Below are positions 17,648 to 24,486 of a DNA stretch of 64,000 nt, piece after piece (positions within the stretch are counted from its first letter, which is position 1; the number at the start of each line of letters is the position of its first letter). The DNA comes from Pedobacter frigiditerrae (GTDB lineage: Bacteria > Bacteroidota > Bacteroidia > Sphingobacteriales > Sphingobacteriaceae): contig NZ_SJSK01000003.1 of assembly GCF_004331645.1 (NCBI RefSeq), positions 186,301 through 250,300 on the forward strand, read 5' to 3'. The position numbers and the translations under genes were made by a program. The notes below the pieces were generated by a model, which worked only from the letters and a program-made list of their open reading frames with translations, ran no database searches and had not been told where the DNA came from.

Positions 17648-18829
17648 ATGAAAGAACAACTACAAAAAACACGTCCTCCATATTCACTTGCGCAGCTTAC
17701 CAAATATTTTCTGAAGTTGGGTACTTGGGGTTTTGGTGGTCCAGTAGCTCTTGTTGGCTACATGCAACGAGATTTAGTAGAGCAGAAAAGCTGGATTACT
17801 GAAGATGAATATAAAGAGGGTTTAGCCTTGGCACAACTGGCACCTGGCCCGTTAGCTGCTCAATTAGGTATTTATATCGGTTACGTACATTATAGATTGT
17901 TAGGTGCCACACTAACAGGACTTGCTTTTGTTTTGCCGTCTTTTATCATGGTCGTGCTGTTGGGTATGGCTTACCAATTATATGGCGGCTTACCATGGAT
18001 GCAAGCCGTATTTTATGGGGTAGGTGCAGCGGTTATTGGTATTATTGCAATTAGCGCTTACAAACTCACCATCAAATCAATTAGTAAATTTGAACTAAAT
18101 GCCATAAAATCTAAATGGTTGTTGTGGGTATTTTATGTAACAGGTATTGTCATCACCATTATAACAGAAAGAGAAGAGATGCTGTTATTTGTTGCTTGTG
18201 GTATTTTATATATGCTCATTAAAGCCCCGCCACAATGGATCAAAAAACCTGCTACATTACCCGCTGGCATTTTAATAAGTACTGGTTTTTGGACTTATGA
18301 TGGCAAGACACTGTATGAAATTGGTTGGTTCTTTTTAAAAGCGGGAGCCTTTGTTTTTGGAAGCGGCTTGGCCATTGTGCCTTTTCTTTATGGCGGCGTT
18401 GTTAAAGAGTTTGGTTGGCTTACAGAAACGCAGTTTGTAGATGCTGTAGCCGTGGCAATGATTACACCTGGTCCTGTGGTAATAACGGTTGGTTTTATTG
18501 GTTACCTAGTTGCAGGATTTCCTGGAGCTTGTGTTGCTGCATTAGCAACTTTTTTGCCTTGTTATTTATTTACTGTTGCCCTAGCACCATCTTTCAAGAA
18601 AATTGCGAAGAATGCCAGTGTTAAAGCTTTTGTAGAAGGTATTACTGCTGCTGTTATTGGTGCATTAGTCGGATCTGTGGTTGTAATAGCCATGCGTTCC
18701 ATTAAAGATATTCCAACTGCCTTAATTGCCATTGCCTCCATGCTTGCCTTAATTTATATTAAAAAACTGCAAGAACCTTACATTATAGGTATAGGTGCAA
18801 TTGTTGGTTTATTGATCAAGTTTATTTAA
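17648..18829 (+). CDS. chrA: Chromate transporter ChrA
   Basis: A 393-residue membrane protein with two CHR domains in tandem. The first carries GTWGFGGPVALVGYMQRDLV and LAQLAPGPLAAQLG (residues about 30-80); the second repeats the pattern with KAGAFVFGSGLAIVPFLYGG and VAMITPGPVVITVGF (about 225-290). About ten hydrophobic segments are visible. ChrA exports chromate, driven by the membrane potential. It lies 80 bases after the ChrB-AraC regulator and 10 bases before a small secreted protein, so the three probably form one transcript. Other anions such as sulfate-like oxyanions cannot be ruled out. Confidence 0.92.
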   Translation: MKEQLQKTRPPYSLAQLTKYFLKLGTWGFGGPVALVGYMQRDLVEQKSWITEDEYKEGLALAQLAPGPLAAQLGIYIGYVHYRLLGATLTGLAFVLPSFIMVVLLGMAYQLYGGLPWMQAVFYGVGAAVIGIIAISAYKLTIKSISKFELNAIKSKWLLWVFYVTGIVITIITEREEMLLFVACGILYMLIKAPPQWIKKPATLPAGILISTGFWTYDGKTLYEIGWFFLKAGAFVFGSGLAIVPFLYGGVVKEFGWLTETQFVDAVAVAMITPGPVVITVGFIGYLVAGFPGACVAALATFLPCYLFTVALAPSFKKIAKNASVKAFVEGITAAVIGALVGSVVVIAMRSIKDIPTALIAIASMLALIYIKKLQEPYIIGIGAIVGLLIKFI

Positions 18830-18839
18830 TTATAATTAC

Positions 18840-19370
18840 ATGTCTATATCTTTTACCAGAACATTTATGTTTCGTTGCGCAGTAATATTGTTTTTAACTG
18901 CCATTTTAAATTTGACTACAAAAGCTCAACAGGTCAATAACTACCCAAAAATAACTGGATATTTTAGCATCATGCATCCCATTGGCACATGGAACAAAGA
19001 TGGTTTCCATGATAACTTCTCTAATGTATATACTGTTGTTTTTCCATTCGGAATGAACATTTTAAAAAGCGATAAATTTGGAGTTAGCTTTGAAGTGGCG
19101 CCAGTAGTTCGTACTGAGCATAACATAGCTAAAGTAAGTTCTGTATTGTTTCATCCCGGAGCAATGTTTCGCTTTAAGCATGGCTTTACCTTTATAGGGC
19201 GTATGGCATTTGAAACCAATGGTCGTTTTGGTTTTACGCCTGTTTTTAATCAGGTTATTAAGAAAGGGAAAAACACCAGTTTGTTTTTATCCGCTCCATT
19301 ACCAGTTAGGTTTGGGAATAATCAACCTGTATCCTTAACAACAGGCTTGCAGGTTGGGGTGTCATTTTAA
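18840..19370 (+). CDS. Small secreted protein of unknown family, probable outer-membrane beta-barrel
   Basis: A 176-residue protein I cannot assign to a family. It has a signal peptide ending near TTKAQQ (residue 30), alternating amphipathic segments with aromatic residues, and ends in LQVGVSF with a terminal Phe, as outer-membrane barrels do. It starts 10 bases after the chrA stop, so it is very likely co-transcribed with the chromate pump. Either an outer-membrane channel that lets exported chromate leave the periplasm or an unrelated barrel would fit; neither is demonstrated. Confidence 0.65.
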   Translation: MSISFTRTFMFRCAVILFLTAILNLTTKAQQVNNYPKITGYFSIMHPIGTWNKDGFHDNFSNVYTVVFPFGMNILKSDKFGVSFEVAPVVRTEHNIAKVSSVLFHPGAMFRFKHGFTFIGRMAFETNGRFGFTPVFNQVIKKGKNTSLFLSAPLPVRFGNNQPVSLTTGLQVGVSF

Positions 19371-19466
19371 TAAGGTAGAAAACATGTATCTATTTCGTTC
19401 AGCTGCAACTTAAATTTAACAAAGCCTTAAGATTGGATATAGAAATCTTTTTTACTTTTACCACCT

Positions 19467-20063
19467 ATGTATTGGTACGAAGAAGAAATAAAAAGAATAG
19501 AAAGGATAGACAAAAGTTTGGGTCATGAACCTACTGTGCTTTTTTATGGCTCTTCTTCCATTAGGTTATGGGAAGGTTTAGGCGCAGACTTTCCCGAATA
19601 TAACATGGTAAATCTTGGCTTTGGTGGTTCAACACTTGCGGCTTGTACTTGGTTTTTTGAGAGGGTCATGCAAAACTATCATCCTAAAGCCCTTGTTGTG
19701 TATGCAGGAGATAATGATTTAGGTGATGGAAGACATCCTGAGGAAATTCTCATTTTTTTTCAGCAATTAATGACCAAAGTATCAGTTGTTTTAGGGGATA
19801 TACCTTGTTTCTTTGTTTCGCTCAAACCAAGTCCGGCAAGATGGCAAATGGAAGATCAATTTAAGTACACGAATAACTTAATTGAGAACGAGATTATAAA
19901 GTATAATGCAAACTGGAAATTTATCAATGTGTTTAAAAGAATGTTAGATAAATCTGGTAGGCCAATGACAAAATTATATGCACCAGATGGACTTCATTTA
20001 GGGCCATTTGGTTACGAACTTTGGAGAGAATCAATAGCCGAGGCATTGGCTAAGGTGCTTTAA
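19467..20063 (+). CDS. SGNH/GDSL-type esterase
   Basis: A 198-residue protein with all four SGNH blocks: FYGSSSIRLW (nucleophile Ser30), GFGGS (Gly54), AGDNDLGDG (Asn83), and the catalytic dyad in PDGLHL (Asp174, His177). No signal peptide, so probably cytoplasmic. SGNH hydrolases remove acyl groups from sugars, lipids or peptides; the substrate is not evident. It sits alone 96 bases after the chromate module and 85 bases before another hydrolase on the same strand. Confidence 0.9.
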   Translation: MYWYEEEIKRIERIDKSLGHEPTVLFYGSSSIRLWEGLGADFPEYNMVNLGFGGSTLAACTWFFERVMQNYHPKALVVYAGDNDLGDGRHPEEILIFFQQLMTKVSVVLGDIPCFFVSLKPSPARWQMEDQFKYTNNLIENEIIKYNANWKFINVFKRMLDKSGRPMTKLYAPDGLHLGPFGYELWRESIAEALAKVL

Positions 20064-20148
20064 TGTTTTTCTTTTGTTTGTTAGCAAACATGACTTTCAC
20101 TTAATATCAACTTAACAGTAACTCAAGACATTTGAGTAAAATCTGTAA

Positions 20149-20877
20149 ATGGAAAGGGCATACCATAAGTGGTTCAGTGAACACTTACAAAGAGATATGG
20201 AACTTTTGGTCTTCGGCCACAAGGGAAAAGCTGTATTATTTTTTCCGACAAGAATGGCTAGGTTTTACGACTATGAAAATTGGGGAGTAATTAATGCACT
20301 AGCAACGCAGATTAATAATGGCGAATTACAGCTTTTCTGTGTTGATAGCATTGATAGAGAGAGTTTTTACAATCAAGATGAACATCCAGAAGTAAGAATA
20401 GCCAGACATAAACAATACGAGGATTATTTGGTTAACGAAGTTGTACAGTTAATCTATAAAATTAACGGAGGCGATTATATTCAAACTGCTGGTTGTAGCA
20501 TGGGTGCTTATCACGCAGTTAACCTTGCCATGAAATATCCTTGGCTATTTAAAAAAACAATTGGGTTAAGTGGTAGGTATGACCTTACCAAAAACTATGG
20601 CAATTTCAGGGATTTACTAGATGGCCATCAAAATGATGCAGTATACTTTAGCATGCCGGTACAATTTGTTCCAAATCTTGCAGACGGTTATTTACTTTCT
20701 GAACTCAGGGATTTGGAAGTTGTATTAGCAGTAGGTAAAGATGATCCATTTTTACCAGGGAACTTAGAGTTCGGCAGGTTATTAAATGAAAAGGAAATGC
20801 CAAATCAATTACACATTTGGGAAGGTACTGCACATAAGGCCGCAGACTGGATAAAAATGGTGCCCATCTATTTTTAG
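20149..20877 (+). CDS. Alpha/beta-hydrolase, esterase D/Fes-like
   Basis: A 242-residue protein of the putative-esterase (PF00756-like) group. It shows a nucleophile elbow GCSMG (Ser117), an acidic residue in AVGKDDPF, and the late histidine in WEGTAHKAADW, giving a complete Ser-Asp-His triad. There is no signal peptide. Proteins of this type hydrolyse thioesters or acyl esters such as S-formylglutathione or acylated sugars; no specific substrate can be read here. A convergent hairpin follows the stop codon. Confidence 0.82.
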   Translation: MERAYHKWFSEHLQRDMELLVFGHKGKAVLFFPTRMARFYDYENWGVINALATQINNGELQLFCVDSIDRESFYNQDEHPEVRIARHKQYEDYLVNEVVQLIYKINGGDYIQTAGCSMGAYHAVNLAMKYPWLFKKTIGLSGRYDLTKNYGNFRDLLDGHQNDAVYFSMPVQFVPNLADGYLLSELRDLEVVLAVGKDDPFLPGNLEFGRLLNEKEMPNQLHIWEGTAHKAADWIKMVPIYF

Positions 20878-20880
20878 CAA

Positions 20881-20907
20881 ATTACTTCCAGCTTAACTGG
20901 AAGTAAT
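20881..20907. terminator. Bidirectional hairpin between convergent genes
   Basis: An 11-base perfect stem (20881-20891 with 20897-20907) with a 5-base loop, directly after the esterase stop and 19 bases before the stop of the opposite-strand basic protein. T-tracts are weak, so termination strength is uncertain. Confidence 0.6.
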
Positions 20908-20926
20908 TGTTAATTTATCCTTAATA

Positions 20927-21205
20927 TTAAGCTGGAACTTCTTCTTTCTTTGCAGCACTTTTTTTGCTAACACTCTTTTTTACTGGTGCAACTGGAGTAG
21001 CATCTACAGGTTTTTCTGTAGCTGTAATATAGCTAGAGAATTTTTTAGCTAGTTGCTTTGCACTTTTTGCAATTACTTTGTCTAGTTTTTTCTGGTTTCC
21101 TGATGCATTAACTGTCACAGTGCTCAATGCAGCAACAATTTGTGCTGTTAATTCTTTTTTGGCTAATTTCCTTGATTCTTTAACGATGGCTTTCTTCTTT
21201 TTCAT
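20927..21205 (-). CDS. Lysine/alanine-rich small basic protein, histone H1-like
   Basis: A 92-residue protein, strongly basic. The N-terminus (MKKKKAIVKESRKLAKKEL) and a middle helix-prone part (residues 20-65) are followed by a tail rich in Lys, Ala, Pro and Ser (about 70-92) that resembles bacterial histone H1-like tails. No signal peptide. It may bind nucleic acids, but the tail type also occurs in unrelated small proteins. Two TAnnTTTG boxes stand upstream on the minus strand. Confidence 0.7.
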   Translation of the reverse strand: MKKKKAIVKESRKLAKKELTAQIVAALSTVTVNASGNQKKLDKVIAKSAKQLAKKFSSYITATEKPVDATPVAPVKKSVSKKSAAKKEEVPA

Positions 21206-21237
21206 AAAAATTGAATTTTTCCAAAGCTATGTTATTG

Positions 21238-21245
21238 CAAAGTTA
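21238..21245 (-). promoter_or_regulatory. Candidate -7 promoter box for the basic protein
   Basis: On the minus strand this reads TAACTTTG, a full match to the Bacteroidota -7 consensus TAnnTTTG, 32 bases before the ATG at 21205. A second match (TAGCTTTG) lies at 21222-21229. No clear -33 TTG partner was found, so the choice between them is open. Confidence 0.4.
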
Positions 21246-21310
21246 ATTTCATATTATATTTATGTTAAGTAACTTAGCATTTCTTAACATATCATTTAAA
21301 AAGGTATGGC

Positions 21311-22093
21311 TTATTTAGCTTCCCACCAGTTCAAAGGGAATTTAATTTCATCAACAGAACTAGCAATCATATCTGGTTTAAAGGCATAATGACCTAAAGT
21401 ATCTTTGCTAGATATGCCAGAAAGTACCAATATGGTTTTATAACCCATTTGTACGCCTCCCTGTATATCAGTTTCCATGGTATCGCCAATTACTGTTGTT
21501 TCTGATGTTTCCAATCCGAGAAATTTTCTGGCAGAACGCATCATGACAGGGCTAGGTTTTCCAGTAACAAAAGCTTTTCTACCTGTAGCTTCTTCTATCA
21601 TTGCAGTTGTGGCAGCTATACCCAGGTTATTCCACCCCGGTTTTTTAGGAGATGGATCTCTGTTTGTGGTGATGAATTTTGCTCCGGCTAAAATCATATC
21701 CACGGCTCTATGTACCATTTCTAAGGTAAAGTTCCTGCCTTCTCCAAGCACTACAAAGTCTGGGTCTGTGTTTACCATAGTAATACCATGTTCATGTAAA
21801 CTACTTAACAAACCACCTTCGCCTAATACATAAGCTGTACTTTTTGGACTTTGGTCTGATAAAAATTTAGCAGTTGCCATAGCGCTCGTATAAACATGAC
21901 TTTGATTTACCGTAATGCCCAATAGTTTTAGTTTACGTACTACTTCCAAAGGAGTACGCTGACTATTATTTGTCATGAATGCAAACGGAATTTTTTTATC
22001 GAGTAAATTGGCTATAAATTTATCAGCACCGAATATCAATTCTTCGCCGCTGTAAATAACGCCATCCATATCTATTAATAGGCCTTGTTTCAT
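21311..22093 (-). CDS. HAD-IIA family sugar-phosphatase-like hydrolase (NagD type)
   Basis: A 260-residue cytoplasmic HAD hydrolase. Motif I is LLIDMDGVIYSGEEL near the N-terminus (nucleophile Asp in DMDGV), motif II is FMTNNSQRT, and motif III/IV is VIGDTMETDIQGG near residue 205. The C2-type cap of subclass IIA lies between. The family includes NagD (nucleotide and sugar phosphatase) and 4-nitrophenylphosphatases. Flanked by opposite or unrelated genes, it looks monocistronic; a TATTTTTG -7 box lies on the minus strand at 22117-22124. Confidence 0.88.
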   Translation of the reverse strand: MKQGLLIDMDGVIYSGEELIFGADKFIANLLDKKIPFAFMTNNSQRTPLEVVRKLKLLGITVNQSHVYTSAMATAKFLSDQSPKSTAYVLGEGGLLSSLHEHGITMVNTDPDFVVLGEGRNFTLEMVHRAVDMILAGAKFITTNRDPSPKKPGWNNLGIAATTAMIEEATGRKAFVTGKPSPVMMRSARKFLGLETSETTVIGDTMETDIQGGVQMGYKTILVLSGISSKDTLGHYAFKPDMIASSVDEIKFPLNWWEAK

Positions 22094-22248
22094 AATTTGT
22101 GTGTGAGTTCAAAACTCAAAAATAGGCATTTCTTATTTACTACATGTTAAGTTTGGAATACACCCTATGTATATGTTTTTTTTGTTGTTTTTCTGTTAAT
22201 GATGCCTTTACAGGGTGTCGTTATCATTGTATAAAATAATTCCCTTAT

Positions 22249-23535
22249 ATGAAAAGAAAACTACTAACCATTGCCACCGCAGTTTTATTGCTTACTGCGT
22301 GTAAAAAGAACAAGACTGAAACTATTGCAATTGTTTATCCTGAAATGGCAGAAGCTGTAAATCCATCTGTGTTATTCACTACAACAGCTGGTGTTAAAGT
22401 ATATAATGGAGGTTTTGGTTCAGCTGTTGCGGTTGATCCTAATGAACCAGATGTATTCTATATGCTAACTGATCGTGGGTCTAATGTTGCTGGACAAATG
22501 GCTAACTCCATCATCATTGGCAAACCAGATTTTGATCCACAGATAGGTAAATTCAGGTTAAAAGACGGTAAATTGATATTAGAAAATGTAATCGAACTTA
22601 AAAATGAAGCAGGTGCAAAGCTAAATGGTCTACCAAACCCCATTGGTATGGGGGCATCTGGTGAAACAGCTTATGATTTAAATGGGAATGTAATTACACC
22701 AAGTGCAGATGGAATAGATTCTGAAGGATTGGTTAGAGCAGCTGATGGCTCTTTTTGGATTAGCGATGAATACGGGCCACATATTGCGCATTTTGATGCA
22801 AATGGAAAAACGATAGAGAGAATTAACCCCTTTGGTACAGGGGGAGGTGGACGCAAAATTCCAGCTGTATTTGCCAATCGTAGGGCAAATAGGGGAATGG
22901 AAGGTTTAGCCATTACTCCAGATGGTAAAACTTTGGTCGGTATGATGCAATCGCCAATGTACAATCCATCTAAAGCGGCAACTGCAAATTCTACTGTGTT
23001 AAGAATATTAACTTTTGATATTGCTACTGGTGCAACCAAACAATATGTTTATTTAATGGATAACATTACCTTAACAGGTGTAAGTGATATTGTAGCGGTA
23101 AATGCAACTACTTTTTTAACCATTGAGCGTGATGGGCTTTTCGGTGGGGCGGCTTCTAATCCGGCTACGTTTAAAAAGGTTTTTAAAATTGATTTAAATG
23201 GGGCAACTGATATATCTGATGCTGCTAACGGGGTTACAGGGAAACTATATGGTGGAAAAACAGTAGAAGAACTAAATAATTTAGTTGGTTTGCAAGGTGC
23301 TGGTATTGTTCCTGTAACTAAAACCCTTGCCTTAGATCTTTTAAAAGATTTACCAACGGTATATCCACATGATAAAGCAGAAGGATTGGCATTATTACCA
23401 GGTAATATATTGGTTATTTCTAATGATGACGATTTTGGAGTGGTAGACAATGGAGCAAGTGGCTTTGCACAAAAGATATTGCCATTAACCAATTCAGTAG
23501 ATAGAAATCGTTTATATTTTATAAAATTGAAATAA
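22249..23535 (+). CDS. Phytase-like esterase domain lipoprotein
   Basis: A 428-residue lipoprotein (lipobox LLTAC near residue 18). The body matches the esterase-like-activity-of-phytase family (PF13449 type), a beta-propeller fold: YNGGFGSAVAVDPNEPDVFYMLTDRGSN near the start, DSEGLVRAADGSFWISDEYGPHI, MEGLAITPDGKTLVG, and HDKAEGLALLPGNILVISNDDDFG at the end. Such proteins hydrolyse phosphate esters, or are proposed to. It converges on a phosphatase/TonB receptor pair, from which a shared terminator separates it. A phosphate-ester role is inferred from family and neighbourhood. Confidence 0.85.
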   Translation: MKRKLLTIATAVLLLTACKKNKTETIAIVYPEMAEAVNPSVLFTTTAGVKVYNGGFGSAVAVDPNEPDVFYMLTDRGSNVAGQMANSIIIGKPDFDPQIGKFRLKDGKLILENVIELKNEAGAKLNGLPNPIGMGASGETAYDLNGNVITPSADGIDSEGLVRAADGSFWISDEYGPHIAHFDANGKTIERINPFGTGGGGRKIPAVFANRRANRGMEGLAITPDGKTLVGMMQSPMYNPSKAATANSTVLRILTFDIATGATKQYVYLMDNITLTGVSDIVAVNATTFLTIERDGLFGGAASNPATFKKVFKIDLNGATDISDAANGVTGKLYGGKTVEELNNLVGLQGAGIVPVTKTLALDLLKDLPTVYPHDKAEGLALLPGNILVISNDDDFGVVDNGASGFAQKILPLTNSVDRNRLYFIKLK

Positions 23536-23560
23536 TAATTAGTGAAGGTTAACTTGAAAA

Positions 23561-23593
23561 GGCTGGCCATCAATTGATGGCCAGCCTTTTTTT
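23561..23593. terminator. Strong terminator between convergent phytase-like and phosphatase genes
   Basis: An 11-base GC-rich perfect stem (23561-23571 with 23576-23586), 4-base loop and seven T on the plus strand. Four T also follow on the minus strand, so it can serve both converging genes. Confidence 0.9.
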
Positions 23594-23629
23594 GAGTATT
23601 AAGAAGTAATTATTGATCTAGCGTATCAA

Positions 23630-24442
23630 TTATTTTGTATAAGTTGCCCTAAGTATAGTAATCTCTTTTGGCCCAATTGCTAGTTCTTGTTGTAGAAAAT
23701 TTTCTATACTACCGTATTGTTTTTTTAGCTCGTTAAAAAAATCACGTAGTAATTCAGGCCTCAGTGCCATTTCCTTTTCTACTGCTTCAACTGTAAGTCC
23801 ACTCATTTTTGCTAGTGGTGTAAACATGTTTTTGTGCATTTCCTTTAGATACACATTTGAAGCAACATAATCAGCTTCAATGGTCTCTTGTGGCACTTTT
23901 AAAATATATAATAACAACGCGGTTGCCATACCTGTACGGTCTCTACCACCGGTACAATGAAATAATACTGCTTCTTTTTTATCTAAAGTAAGTAGTTTCA
24001 TAAATAAAGTACGATAACGATCACCAGCATACTTAGCACCATCACTACCATACATTTTACCTAAGAAATTGCCATTTTTTAACAAGGCAACCATTTGTGC
24101 TGCATCAGGCAAATTCTCACTTCCTGCAGGACATAAAGTATAATCTGTGTTTTTTGGTAAACGATCTGGAGCAGCAGCTGATTCTGCAGTGCCTCTAAAA
24201 TCTACAACGGTATGTATTCCTTTTTTATCTAATAATTCTAAATCTGCTTCTGTAAGCTTGCTAATTGCCGCACTACGATAAATTTTCCCCCATACAACTT
24301 CTTTTCCATCAGTGGTTTTGTATCCGCCAATGTCACGAAAATTTGCAGCATTTACATGGACTAGTCTTTTGCTACTATCAGCCAATTGTGCTGAAGCTAT
24401 TATTGGTATAAGTAATGTAATTGCTAAAATTAGTTTTTTCAT
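23630..24442 (-). CDS. Periplasmic tyrosine-phosphatase-like protein (PTP, Y_phosphatase3 type)
   Basis: A 270-residue protein with a signal peptide ending near SAQLAD (residue 20). The phosphatase P-loop is HCTGGRDRTG, with nucleophile Cys163 and Arg169, and a general-acid candidate lies in the upstream FRDIGGY region. It matches the Y_phosphatase3 group that includes secreted dual-specificity and phosphoinositide phosphatases. It lies 44 bases downstream of the TonB receptor on the same strand, so the two probably form an operon. Secretion argues against intracellular signalling and for hydrolysis of external or periplasmic phosphate esters; the substrate is not known. Confidence 0.88.
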   Translation of the reverse strand: MKKLILAITLLIPIIASAQLADSSKRLVHVNAANFRDIGGYKTTDGKEVVWGKIYRSAAISKLTEADLELLDKKGIHTVVDFRGTAESAAAPDRLPKNTDYTLCPAGSENLPDAAQMVALLKNGNFLGKMYGSDGAKYAGDRYRTLFMKLLTLDKKEAVLFHCTGGRDRTGMATALLLYILKVPQETIEADYVASNVYLKEMHKNMFTPLAKMSGLTVEAVEKEMALRPELLRDFFNELKKQYGSIENFLQQELAIGPKEITILRATYTK

Positions 24443-24486
24443 AATTTCTATTTGTAAAATATAATTGATTTGTTCTATTTGACTGT

